DNA of 64,000 bases from Chromobotia macracanthus (lineage: Eukaryota > Chordata > Actinopteri > Cypriniformes > Botiidae): assembly GCA_036877525.1 (NCBI GenBank), contig JAZGTH010000058.1:10882501-10946500 (forward strand), written 5' to 3'. Shown in pieces: positions 51,101 to 61,839 of the stretch. Below the pieces are notes generated by a model. It was not told the origin of the DNA. It made no database searches and saw only the letters and a program-made list of their open reading frames with translations. A program made the translations under genes and the position numbers. Position 1 is the stretch's first letter; each line of letters begins with the position of its first letter.

Positions 51101-52553
51101 ACTTTGAATAAAAGTGTCTCGCAAATGAAGTGATGACTCCTGGAAGCCTCCTGCAGCCTCTCAAAAGCCCCGGGTGTCACTATCCACAGCACACATTACT
51201 GAATGAATGAACATCATCGAAGGTGAGACGAGTCAAAGTGAATAAAACCAACAAGCAGCAAACCAGGGAACACATGCAGAAATGGCTGCTGTAATACAAC
51301 AGGACGGCTGAAACGTAAACACTAAACGCAGTTCTGCCTCTCTCAGAGCTGCTCTGAACTGCCTCAAACAAGGTCTTAACAAACAGATGATATTAACAAC
51401 ACTACAGGAGATAACCCAGCTAACAGGGAACGTTCTCAGAACATTGGCTAATGTTCTCTAAAGGTTCTCTCAAAGCTATCAAAAGCATTCTTGCAGTAAC
51501 ATTAGTAGACGTTTTTTATGTTTATGTGGAACATTTTAAAAATGCCAGAGAATTGAAAAATTTTTTTGAATAACTTTCATATAACCAAGCAATAATGTTA
51601 AAACAAATACAATGTCTAAAAAACAGCATGTCAAAATGACACTTTAAAGGTGTTTGTTACTTAATGGAAACGTTGGGGAAACGTTCTTACAATCTAAAAT
51701 TGTTAGCTGGGAAGACAGCATTCTCACAGCTGAGAGAAAGGGTGCAGGCACACTATCTGGAAGACATTATGTAGGTCCCCAGAACAGATTTCAGTAAGTA
51801 TTATTCAGCATGTACAAAATGAGTATGTTGCATCCTAAATGAATTTATCTGACAATGTAAACGTACCATAAAAACAGAGTAAAACAGAGAAGAAGGATCG
51901 CTGCACACACAGAACACATTTCTGCCTCACTGTAGGGTATTACATCTCCTGGTTTTCTCTGTGTGATCTTCAGGTTATGCAAAACTGCAAAACTGAACAA
52001 AAACTCACAGCTACAATAAACAGCTGATCACATGATATTAATACCAATATAATCTGCAGACTTCAGACTGAAACACTAAACCAAAGTGAACTTCACAGCA
52101 CTCAGACAATCACACGAAATGCTGAAATGTAGTTCTGCAGACAGAAATATTGTCTGTTTCTGTCGGAAGCCACAATAATCTGCCTGCTGGATTTCATGAG
52201 CAACAGTTCAGCCATGTACTCACCACTCCTGAAAGATGTAATACTGTAATATTAAAATACAAGGATTTAAATATTATGGTGCCTCACAGAAGTCCAGTTT
52301 CATAGATTCAGAATATCTTTCTATTAAACTCGTCCGGCGTTTTCTTTTTCTTTAAGTGCACAGATACTTTTGCACCGTTTCTGACTCCAGTAACGCGACA
52401 GCAGCGCGTAAATCTGCTGCTCTGAAGACACTGTCGCATCTCATCCATCCATCCATAATCATCCATAATCATCCATAACATCCATACATCCATAATCATC
52501 CATAATCATCCATAATCATTTAAAATATTTCCATACGAACCCTGATGTGCCAT
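39150..52553 (-). CDS. rorb: Nuclear receptor ROR-beta
   Basis: Orphan nuclear receptor that binds AGGTCA half-sites as a monomer; in vertebrates it acts in retina, brain and circadian systems. Exons, 5' to 3': 52553-52541, 44582-44497, 43897-43756, 43138-42728, 42331-42210, 40818-40686, 40204-40097, 39800-39690, 39512-39400, 39308-39150; 1398 bases, 465 residues, all in phase. DNA-binding domain residues about 10-75 (CKICGDKSSG, P-box CEGCKG, second finger CPRQRNC to RNRCQHC), hinge extension AVKFGRMSKKQRD, ligand-binding domain from about 220, AF-2 helix PPLYKELF. NGHVIDMPK and GVKQIKQEPIYD match RORB rather than RORA or RORC. The 13-base first exon (MAHQ plus one base) is the least certain: it fits the phase and has a GT donor (GTTCGT), but mammalian starts differ. 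Confidence 0.93.
39322..39395. mobile_element. MITE family 1, partial copy
   Basis: CATTCTCAGAACGTTGGCTA and AAAGTTATCAAAAACATGCT match the left third of the family. It fills most of the 91-bp intron between the last two rorb exons. Confidence 0.7.
40301..40637. mobile_element. MITE family 1, full-length copy
   Basis: From CCCGGCTGACAATTTTAGG to ACATTCTGAGAATATTCCCTG and TTAGTTGGG, in inverted relation at the ends. Located in a rorb intron. Confidence 0.75.
40905..41265 (+). mobile_element. MITE family 2 copy
   Basis: Starts TTAAAGCTGCAATCATTATT and carries the family interior AAACTTACTGTTGTGAATCA and GGGTAAGATAAGGAGATTGT. The right terminal repeat is decayed. In a rorb intron. Confidence 0.7.
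41754..42090. mobile_element. MITE family 1 copy
   Basis: Starts AAGCTAACAATTTTAGGTTG and ends GGCAATGTTCTGAGAATGAT; the terminal GCTGGG has decayed. In the rorb intron beside exon 42331-42210. Confidence 0.7.
43275..43440. repeat. Dispersed repeat with CCTAACCCTACCCCTAAAT
   Basis: Contains ATAGATGTCCACTGA and the CTAACCC-type tract, words I associate with a common fish repeat. It resembles a telomere repeat only superficially. In a rorb intron. Confidence 0.4.
43591..43665. repeat. 25-bp tandem triplication
   Basis: Three copies of TTGTCAAAGGATATAT followed by AYGATGCT in the rorb intron just 3' of the second zinc-finger exon. The third copy diverges. Confidence 0.8.
44096..44240. mobile_element. 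MITE family 1, truncated copy
   Basis: CCCAGCTAACAATTTTAGG end followed by about 130 bp of family sequence, then lost. In the rorb intron between the two zinc-finger exons. Confidence 0.7.
44796..45085 (+). mobile_element. MITE family 2 copy
   Basis: Starts TTAAAGCTTCAATCCATAAC and ends GTTATGAATTGCACCTTAA; the ends are inverted repeats. In rorb intron 1, about 210 bp from the first zinc-finger exon. Confidence 0.8.
45783..45956. mobile_element. MITE family 1, internally deleted copy
   Basis: Both termini (CAGCTAACAACTCAGC and CCCTGTTAGCTGGG) remain but the element is only about 175 bp. In rorb intron 1. Confidence 0.7.
46660..46966. mobile_element. MITE family 1 copy
   Basis: From AGCTAACAATTTTAGGTTGT to GAGAACATTCCCTGTCTGCTGG, with the AT-rich centre. 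In rorb intron 1. Confidence 0.75.
49105..49380. mobile_element. MITE family 1 copy
   Basis: From CCAGCTAACAATTTTAG to TTCCCTGTTAGCTGGG; I count four CpGs remaining. In rorb intron 1. Confidence 0.75.
51008..51130 (+). mobile_element. tRNA-derived SINE, well preserved
   Basis: A box CTGTAGCTCAACTGGTAG, B box GGGTTCAAATC, then the teleost tail CACTTTGAATAAAAGTGTCT and GCAAATGAA. The best-kept SINE in the window, in rorb intron 1. Confidence 0.75.
51415..51711. mobile_element. MITE family 1, full-length copy
   Basis: From CCCAGCTAACAGGGAACGTT to AAATTGTTAGCTGGG, about 297 bp, only four CpGs left by my count. In rorb intron 1, about 830 bp from the proposed first coding exon. Confidence 0.8.
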
Positions 52554-52683
52554 CAACGTGAGCAGTGCGTGAATATGAAAGAGAAAGCAGGAGAAAACAC
52601 GAGAGTGTGCGGAGCCGCCGGAGATGATCGAGCTGCGATGTGCTCCTGCCTCTCATAGTGCGTCACTCATGAAGAAACAAGCC
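52554..52683 (-). promoter_or_regulatory. rorb: Putative rorb 5' leader and core promoter
   Basis: Moderately CpG-rich sequence between the proposed ATG (52553) and the minisatellite. No TATA box is seen. A transcription start here is inferred from the position of exon 1, so the 21-bp array would lie in the immediate upstream region or the 5' UTR. Confidence 0.35.
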
Positions 52684-54478
52684 AGGAAAAGAGGAGAAAA
52701 GGTCAGTGAAAGAGGAGAAAAGGTCAGTAAAAGAGGAGAAAAGGTCAGTGAAAGAGGAGAAAAGGTCATGAAAAGAAAAGGTCAGTAAAAGAGGGAAAAG
52801 GTCAGTAAAAGAGGAGAAAAGGTCAGTGAAAGAGGAGAAAAGGTCAGTAAAAGAGGAGAAAAGGTCAGTAAAAGAGGAGAAAAGGTCGGTGAAAGAGGAG
52901 AAAAGGTCGGTGAAAGAGGAGAAAAAGTCAGTGAAAGAGGAGAAAAGGTCAGTGAAAGAGGAGAAAAGGTCAGTAAAAGAGGAGAAAAGGTCAGTAAACC
53001 AGGAAAAAAAGTCAGTAAAAGAGGAGAAAAGGTCAGTAAAAGAGGAGAAAAGGTCAGTAAAAGAGGAGAAAAGGTCAGTAAAAGAGGAGAAAAGGTCAGT
53101 GAAAGAGGAGAAAAAGTCAGTAAAAGAGGAGAAAAGGTCAGTAAAAGAGGAGAAAAGGTCAGTAAAAGAGGAGAAAAGGTCAGTAAACCAGGAAAAAAGT
53201 CAGTAAAAGAGGAGAAAAAGTCAGTAAAAGAGGAGAAAAGGTCAGTAAACCAGGAAAAAAAGTCAGTAAAAGAGGAGAAAAAGTCAGTAAAAGAGGAGAA
53301 AAGGTCAGTAAAAGAGGAGAAAAGGTCAGTAAACCAGGAGAAAAGGTCAGTAAACCAGGAGAAAAGGTCAGTAAAAGAGGAGAAAAGGTCAGTAAACCAG
53401 GAAAAAAAGTCAGTAAAAGAGGAGAAAAGGTCAGTAAAAGAGGAGAAAAAGTCAGTAAAAGAGGAGAAAAAGTCAGTAAAAGAGGAGAAAAGGTCAGTAA
53501 AAGAGGAGAAAAAGTCAGTAAAAGAGGAGAAAAAGTCAGTAAAAGAGGAGAAAAAGTCAGTAAAAGAGGAGAAAAGGTCAGTAAAAGAGGAGAAAAGGTC
53601 AGTAAAAGAGGAGAAAAAGTCAGTAAAAGAGGAGAAAAGGTCAGTAAAAGAGGAGAAAAAGTCAGTAAAAGAGGAGAAAAAGTCAGTAAAAGAGGAGAAA
53701 AGGTCAGTAAACCAGGAGAAAAAGTCAGTAAAAGAGGAGAAAAGGTCAGTAAACCAGGAAAAAAAGTCAGTAAAAGAGGAGAAAAGGTCAGTAAAAGAGG
53801 AGATAAAGTCAGTAAAAGAGGAGAAAAAGTCAGTAAAAGAGGAGAAAAGGTCAGTAAACCAGGAAAAAAGTCAGTAAAAGAGGAGAAAAGGTCAGTAAAA
53901 GAGGAGAAAAGGTCAGTAAAAGAGGAGAAAAAGTCAGTAAACCAGGAGAAAAAGTCAGTAAAAGAGGAGAAAAGGTCAGTGAAAGAGGAGAAAAGGTCAG
54001 TAAAAGAGGAGAAAAGGTCGGTAAAAGAGGAGAAAAAGTCAGTAAAAGAGGAGAAAAAGTCAGTAAAAGAGGAGAAAAGGTCAGTAAACCAGGAGAAAAG
54101 GTCAGTAAAAGAGGAGAAAAGGTCAGTAAAAGAGGAGAAAAAGTCAGTAAAAGTGGAGAAAAGGTCAGTAAAAGAGGAGAAAAAGTCAGTAAAAGAGGAG
54201 AAAAGGTCAGTAAACCAGGAGAAAAGGTCAGTAAACCAGGAGAAAAAGTCAGTAAAAGAGGAGAAAAAGTCAGTAAAAGAGGAGAAAAGGTCAGTAAACC
54301 AGGAGAAAAGGTCAGTAAACCAGGAGAAAAAGTCAGTAAAAGAGGAGAAAAAGTCAGTAAAAGAGGAGAAAAAGTCAGTAAAAGAGGAGAAAAGGTCAGT
54401 AAACCAGGAGAAAAGGTCAGTAAACCAGGAGAAAAGGTCAGTAAAAGAGGAGAAAAGGTCAGTAAAAGAGGAGAAAAA
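52684..54478. repeat. 1.8-kb minisatellite of 21-bp AGGTCA-bearing units next to rorb
   Basis: About 85 head-to-tail units (length divided by 21), each built on GAGGAGAAAAGGTCAGT followed by AAAA. Two positions toggle: AGGTCA/AAGTCA, and GAGGAG/CCAGGAG (or CCAGGAA). The plus strand is about 86% purine per unit. Because 21 is a multiple of three, long frames run through it on both strands, giving repeats such as KEEKRSV or FSSFTDL; these are not genes. In 54.18-54.42 kb a block of five units recurs, which is higher-order structure of about 105 bp. Confidence 0.95.
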
Positions 54479-56185
54479 CTCACGATTCTCCGTGAAGCGG
54501 AGCGAGACTCTTCCGCCTGCGCTTTCACGACATCCGGGAGCGCCTTCAGTCACTGAGTTAAAGCAGCACTATAGATTTACAGAAACACTCTTCTCTTCTT
54601 CTCATAAACGACTGCTCTGATGATCACATTCATTATGTCTTGGGCACATAATCTATTTCGTATGAACGTTTTGTGTATAAATTATGCAGCTGGTAACTGT
54701 AGATAATAACACAACGCAGGTCTATACGGGCAATAAATGTACTATAACTCGAGAGGAGGAAAAAACAGATGAAAAACACTTTACAGAAATGTACACAAAG
54801 ATACAGAAGTGACAGCTGATGAAATCTGTTTTCATGTATTTTAATGTCTAGTGTTTATTAGCTTTTGTTTTTGTACTTCACTTTTCCAGAAATGCTGTAA
54901 TTTAATCTTAAACAGTGAATACAGTAAATAAATCATGACGTTATAAACATTGACAGCTCTCTTATCAACAGTGATGTTAAATCTGAATGTGAATCATGAA
55001 TGATCAGATATGCTACAAGGAATCATTTCAGCTGGGTGCAGAAATGGCCCAAATAAAGCCCAAGGGACTGAGTTGTTTTATTACAAAGTTGGAACTCATC
55101 TCATCTGTATCAGTAATAAGCAGATCCCTCACCAAAGCTCTTAAAAAGACCAACCGTGCAACAATATAACCTCTCCACCAACACAGAACTAAAGCCTAAA
55201 TCAGGTGATTTTAATTGGATTTTTTCCTAACTCATGACTTTTCCTCTCTTCTAACAAAGCTATCAAGATATGAAATCTAACTTTACATCATGCGTGTAGG
55301 GTTTATTTCTGACACATTAGAATATCCTCATTTGCTCCGAGGCAAACTCTCTGAAATCGTTTTCTGATGATGTAGTTTTCAGAGCTTAATAAATGTTGAT
55401 GTGGGATTCATTGAGAAACCTCATGTAGACTTTGGTACAGAAGAAACGCCTTTTAGATCCTTGCTTGTAAAAACACAGATTTTGGATCAGCTGTTACTAA
55501 TCTAGATTAGGCTGCTAATACAATGTGACACTATACATGTCAAATTCACACAAGATCCTCATACTGTATATAAAGCCAAAATTCTGTGTCCCGTCATGAC
55601 CTGTGTGTCCTACATGAGCTCAGGTTCAAACAAATCAAACCTTCTCAGAACTTCTCACTCTACCACAGGTATACAGCATTAATTTAACCTTCCTTTTTCA
55701 TCACAGTTCACAATCATTCACACCCACAACTTTGATTGGTACAATCATTTTTAGGAACCATTAATCCTTTCCAGTTTCTGAGTCTAAAAGAGAAAAGAGA
55801 AAGACTCTCTACACCCGCCAGAGGGTGGAGGAAGCGTCTGATGAGAAGCAGCAGCTAATGGCTGCAGTGTATTCACCTCAGGGGCTGAAGAATACAGTCA
55901 GAGGGGTTGAGGTAATGAAACACATGCCTGCAGCAACTGAATTATTCACTCCATCCTTACAAGAGCAGCTAGTGCAACATACATAGCTATTTAGTGCAGT
56001 TGTCTATTTGTGAGGGGTTCATCTTTATTTCTATGGTATTAAGTCTGTTTTAACATGCCTCAAAACAACAAACACTTTTGTCTGATCCTATATGCTGTCT
56101 GGGCTCAAAAAGCTCATTTTTAGACCTAGACAAATACACATCAGCACAGCCCACAGCTATGAAGAATGAAGACAGAGAAGATATA

Positions 56186-56192
56186 TTTTTTT

Positions 56193-56227
<35 letters not shown>

Positions 56228-56232
56228 GGTTT

Positions 56233-56265
<33 letters not shown>

Positions 56266-56326
56266 GGGGGTTTTTTTTTTTTTTTTTTTGGGTTTTTTTT
56301 TTTTTTTTTTGGGGGTTTTTTTTTTT
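56186..56326. repeat. Poly-T/poly-G homopolymer tract
   Basis: About 140 bp of T runs broken by G runs. The lengths of such runs are unreliable in any assembly. The poly-lysine frame on the minus strand is an artefact. Confidence 0.95.
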
Positions 56327-56546
56327 ATGTTGATTACAAATGATTACAAATGATGTTAAACATTGTAACACTGCTAACGTTGTCTGACTGAACAGAATAT
56401 CATGAAAACGTCCTGTAATGAAGAAAGAGTCCAAAAAATCTTAATGTCCTATTGAAATTGCTATGCATGCAAATACTGTATAGTTTAGTGAAAAAGCATA
56501 AACTGATGCTAATGCACAAAGCACACACACATACACACATACAGCC

Positions 56547-56764
56547 TTCTGAGGCACACCTCCTCTGAGGCACACCTCCTCTGAGAACACCTCCTCTGAG
56601 GCACACCTCCTCTGAGACACACCTCCTCTGAGACACACCTCCTCTGAGGCACACCTCCTCTGAGACACACCTCCTCTGAGGCACACCTCCTCTGAGGCAC
56701 ACCTCCTCTGAGACACACCTCCTCTGAGACACACCTCCTCTGAGACACACCTCCTCTGAGGCAC
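56547..56764. repeat. 16-bp tandem repeat array
   Basis: About 14 copies of TCTGAGGCACACCTCC, alternating GGCACAC and GACACAC forms; one copy is shortened (GAGAACACC). Confidence 0.95.
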
Positions 56765-59700
56765 AGGTGAGGTACAGATAAGACACATGAGTGTGGGTGT
56801 GTGTGTGTCTCAATTGCAGCTTTAATCTCACAGTCCGACCCAAACCATCTGGGAGGCATCCTCACAGATCCCTAAAATACAAATCTATCATCACTCATAT
56901 ACATCCCAAAAAGCACTTACACCCCTGTATGAAGTCCCACCCCTTAGTTCAAATGTTAGGATCTCATATAAACCATCTGCCATTTTACAAACAAAGGCTA
57001 AATAAAATATAGATAAAACAAAAGTCTGACACTCTACATGTAGGTGAGTTAAATCACTTTATTTATGTGATCAAATCACATTAAACAGCTTTATACTCTT
57101 TAACGTTTTAAGTTAATACTTAAATGTAACAACAGATATCTCCATCATATCTCCTGAGCTTTAAGAGAGTAACCTTGAAGCAATCAGATTTTCTCTGGGC
57201 ACTCAGACCAAAACACTGATTGTCTCAAAAACTGAGGGACAACCAGGGTCATTTCTGTACAAATACAAAGAATGAACATGTTTTTAACATAACTTAAAAA
57301 GACGCATCAGTTACATAAGTTCAACAGGAATACTGTTCTATTCATATGTCTGTGTGTCATGGGATTGTGTTTATCAAAGAGACAGTATGAGTGCGTCCAA
57401 TCATCTTCATATGAAGCTTTAAGAACTTGCCTCAAAAAACGATTTTATGAATGTATGTAAAGCCCAGATCTGAACAAGCTGCCTCAGGAAACTACACAGT
57501 TTAAATGGTCTTTTACAATACAGTCATTGAAAGGAGCACATTTAAACAGGCTATAAAAAAGTGTAGCCTGTTTTTTTAAATAAATGTTTTACCTCATAAA
57601 CTAAAATAATAAAGTATAAAACACACATTATATTAGGGGAACAAAAAATTAAATTCAAAATGGAGTGGAAGATAAGAGTGAAAAAATCATGAGCTCTGGG
57701 AGGATGGGGGGCTGAGGGCTCATCAACTAAACTCAAAAAATAACCCACAAAGACCCATGGTCTTGTAGTCAACAGTTTGCCTGTATCACACAATATTGTT
57801 GCTAAAGAGCAATTTCGCCACTTAAGAATAAAAATTGGAGTGTGCTGACTTCCAACAGGGACAACAGGAAATAAATGAGCCAGGCCAGGCAAAGTCAGGC
57901 GGGCTACAGTTGGATTAAGTCAGGCTAGCCTTGTCTGGACCTGATGTTATTGTTCTGTGGGAATCTCTGCAAGGAGCTACAATATAACCCCCTCTGAAGA
58001 TCTCCAGAGCCCTTACCCCAGTGTCCTATGCAGACCAAGGGCTCTCCTCCATCAGATAAGTATACCGCTGTTTCCCAGGATGGTCACGGACTTGTCATGT
58101 AAATGAATAAGTCACAACCAGTTAAAACAATTGCACCGCTTCACCTTCTCTCAGCTCTGTGAGTTCAACAGAGGAGAAGGGGTGACAGATTCAGAGATGA
58201 GATGAGTAAATGATGACAGAATGCTGTAGAATCTTGCCATGGCTCTGACCTCATCATTTTGTCCCAGGCCACATGACCTGTGGGCCTGTTTAAAATCAAC
58301 AGAGAACTCAACAGATCTGTAGACTGATCTATCAGTTCATGAAACCACAGACTGTTGGTTTCTCTTCATCTGTTCACCGGGTCCACACATGGACCGGAGC
58401 ATCATGCATACAACACATTTTTTTTACTGTCAGATAACTTTAAAAGAGTATCGGCTAACTGCAGATAAAGAAAGTTTTTTCTCCCTTCCTGCTTTTATTT
58501 GCATAGTACCATCTGACTTGTTCTGCTTTCGTGTCACTTCATAAAATTTTATTTATTCGTGTTCAATACTTAATGTGCCAAAAATGTCAAAGCTGTAAAA
58601 ACAGGGCACTTTTTTCAGCTGATAAGGAGAGACTCAGGCTGTTTGGAGTCTGTTGTTTTGGTTCATCATGGGGCAAGAGAGAAAGAGAGAGAGACAGAGA
58701 GAAAGGGGAGGAGTGTGTCTGTCAAACTCATGGCAAACAGACAAGTTTAACACCAGCTTGGTTAAAAACACAACACATCTTCAGGTCCTCAAATGCACTT
58801 CCAAATGATGCTGAAGTGTACTGTTACTTTCTGAGTCCCTGCCAATCATATGTCAGTAACTTTTTTAATAAGAAATGTACAACTTTCCTGTGTCGATCCA
58901 ACACATACAGTAAACTTCACAAGTCAAAGTTAGATTCAGAGTTTAAAGGAAGGGTAGAAAATAAAAAGAAGGCTAACAATAGCAAGTTAGCTTTGAAAGC
59001 ATAAGATCCTGCCCTCTCTTCAGAGCGCTCAAAAGCCACGCCTCCTCCAACACATAAACACACACATTTGACAGGCCAGTAGGACATCCTATCATTGCAT
59101 TCAGGCTGAATCCAATGATTGGACGAACATTTTATAGTCCTGCACCTTTCACGGAAGATATTACATATTTATATAAATATATTTTGATCACATAGTGATT
59201 GCTATCAGGATGTAAAAAAACAGCATAACAAAAATGTTTCTGGAAAAGATTTCAAACCTACCCTGCCTTCAAACCAGGAAATAAATAAGGCTTAAGGATT
59301 TTAACCAAATGTAAAAAAAATAACAATAAGATGTAAATTTCTTGGACAGCTAAAGTTACAGATTGCAGCTTTAAGCATGGGCTGTCATTAAGCACTAAGG
59401 CCACATACAAATTACCAATTTTAATTCAGCTTTTTACTCAAATTAATGTGCTGATTATTTGGAATGGAAAGTTTGCATTAAAATAGCAAAAATGCCGAAC
59501 ATTAACAAGTTAACTTGTTAACTATATACTATATTGATACTTGTTAACTGACAGCTGACAGCACAAACCATTTTTGTTTTCCTGTACGATTGTAATCCAT
59601 TTCCTTAACTTGTACTTTGAGCCCACTGTTATGTAATTAAAATTAATTAAACTACATATTACATTTTTCAGTGTGCTCCAGTGAGCATTAGGAAGTGATG

Positions 59701-60404
59701 ATCATTGTTACTCGCAGGGCAAAGAGCCTCTTCAAAACACTGAGAACACACCACAGCTTCCAACATGAAGTATTTCAGGTAATAAAGTGTGTCTGTGTGA
59801 GTGAATGAGAGAGAGAGACAGAGAGTGGGGTTCTGTTTTATTTATTTTATGTGCAGTTTGCAGGAAAACAGCATTTGGTTCAACAGTAGATGCACATAAT
59901 AAAAGCAGCTCATATATTCTTTTATAAGCAGATGTTATTTGTGCTATGTTTAGCTTGTTCTGTTCATTTTTGTACCACATCATTAACCAACTACTGGTAA
60001 CGTGCAAGTTAATAATATAAAATGAACTTTTATTAAGCTGCACCTGTAATCATGGTATCGTTTAATGACTGAACACCTCAGTTACAACAGTGAGTTTATA
60101 TAATTATATACAATTTCAAATGAACCAAAACTTCACACTTAAGAAATAATAATAGATTAGTGATAAACAGATTTAGAGTTTTCTGTATCTGTAAACACAA
60201 ATACTCATAAACACACACTCAATCTTACATCTCTAACATCTCAAACACACAGAAACGATTGTTTCTATAGTAACAATGCTCAAGAGCCAATTTCTCGTAC
60301 TATTTCCCCATTTCATTAATTACATTTGTGCATGAGAGTACACAACAGCACACACACAACACAGATCCTGATCAAACAGTAACATTGTTTGGGCCAGCCA
60401 GTCA

Positions 60405-60633
60405 TTTTAGGGAAATTGCAGGTTACTTTACATACTTAAAGTCAAATGAAACCAAACTGACATTTTCCAGGAAATCAGACCGACATCTCAGATGATAAAT
60501 CATTATTATAAACTTACTGTTGTGAATCAGGGTAAGATAAGGAGATGGTGTTGAACACTGAACTGTCATGTACTTGCTCAATAACTGATTTTTGTTCATT
60601 TTTAACCGAAAACGTTACAGATTGCAGCTTCAA
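60405..60633 (+). mobile_element. MITE family 2 copy
   Basis: Carries GAAATTGCAGGTTACTTTAC, AAACTTACTGTTGTGAATCA and the right end GTTACAGATTGCAGCTT. The left end is lost. A solo right end sits at about 59352-59375. Confidence 0.7.
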
Positions 60634-61839
60634 CAAACAACCACTGCATTGTGATGCAAGACAATCATTTTTTCAAAATATAGTATATTCTCATTATTGA
60701 AATATTTATAGCTTTAATCGTTTTAGTTTGTTTAGTTGAATCTCAACAGGAGATCAGTCTAAGCATTCATGCAATTTAAACTCAACACTTTACAAAAATA
60801 CAGACCAGTTAGTGCCCTAATGAGGGTGGGTTGGCAGGTCAGGGGACGGGCAGGGGTAAAGCGAGGTAAAGTGAGGACAGAGAGGCACACAGAGAGCCTA
60901 AGATGCACTTTCTCTCCAATTAGCAGAAAAAAGACTCTGAAAAGATTCAACACCAGTGACATCCGGTGTCATAATGAAATACAACTAACACATTGATCCT
61001 CAATTTCAAATCCGCTGGAGTTTCAAAAGAGATCTCAACAATGTCTCAATAAATGCCAAAATACCAAAGCCTGCTAACTTTAGTAACAATTCAATTTAAG
61101 TAAACAATTAAACTTTCTCTAATAACCAGGTAATACACATTAAATATTAACAAAAACATGTCCCTGAGGATCTATGCCACTACCAAAATCTTTATGTTGA
61201 CCACGTCATAAGTTTAGGCAAAAAAAAACCTGAAGTATACTGAAGTTTATTATACATGGAAAAGGGCAAGACTGCCATCTAATGACAAAACAAGCCACAC
61301 TGTTAGAGAACTGAGCAGATGAAGTGTGAATTAAAAGCATCTCACAAATCTGTTCAGTCTCTATGAAACTGAGCTCGTCGCTCTTTATCCTCTTTAAATG
61401 GCATAAACACATGGGCAGGACTCGATCATGAGGTCAATGTCTTTGATTCAAGATGGGCACATGACATGCACAGTACATCATTTATAACAAACACTGCAGT
61501 CTTGTACAAAGAGCACATTTTATTAAACTTTAAAGTAGCTGGGGTTGATGCTAAATTATAACTAGACCAGCATATTGTTTTAACACATTTCTGTATTGAA
61601 CAACAAAAGTTACCAGCCTGAGAAACAGCGTTTAATGGTTATGTAGATACTATTATAGCACGTCATTCATTCATTTGTATAAAACTTTACTGTATCTTTA
61701 CTGGTGTGTTTAATAACAACATGTTTAGAGAACTGCTGACATTAACATGCTGTGCTTCAAACCTCAGCACTTCCGCGTCCGCCGGTGACGTCACACGAGC
61801 ATATAACCAATCAGCAATCACATTTCCCGGGAACTCGGA

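Noticed and set aside
52826..54620. Very long open frames on both strands (up to 457 codons, KEEKRSV or FSSFTDL repeats)
   Set aside because: They are a by-product of a 21-bp (seven-codon) tandem repeat. They run on both strands, lack splice or domain context, and the DNA shows no codon-type variation.
56141..56434. Lysine/proline-rich frame on the minus strand
   Set aside because: It is produced by a poly-T/poly-G tract.
56400..56865. Three overlapping frames rich in LRGGV or SEEVC-type repeats
   Set aside because: All read through the same 16-bp tandem repeat in different frames; no family resemblance.
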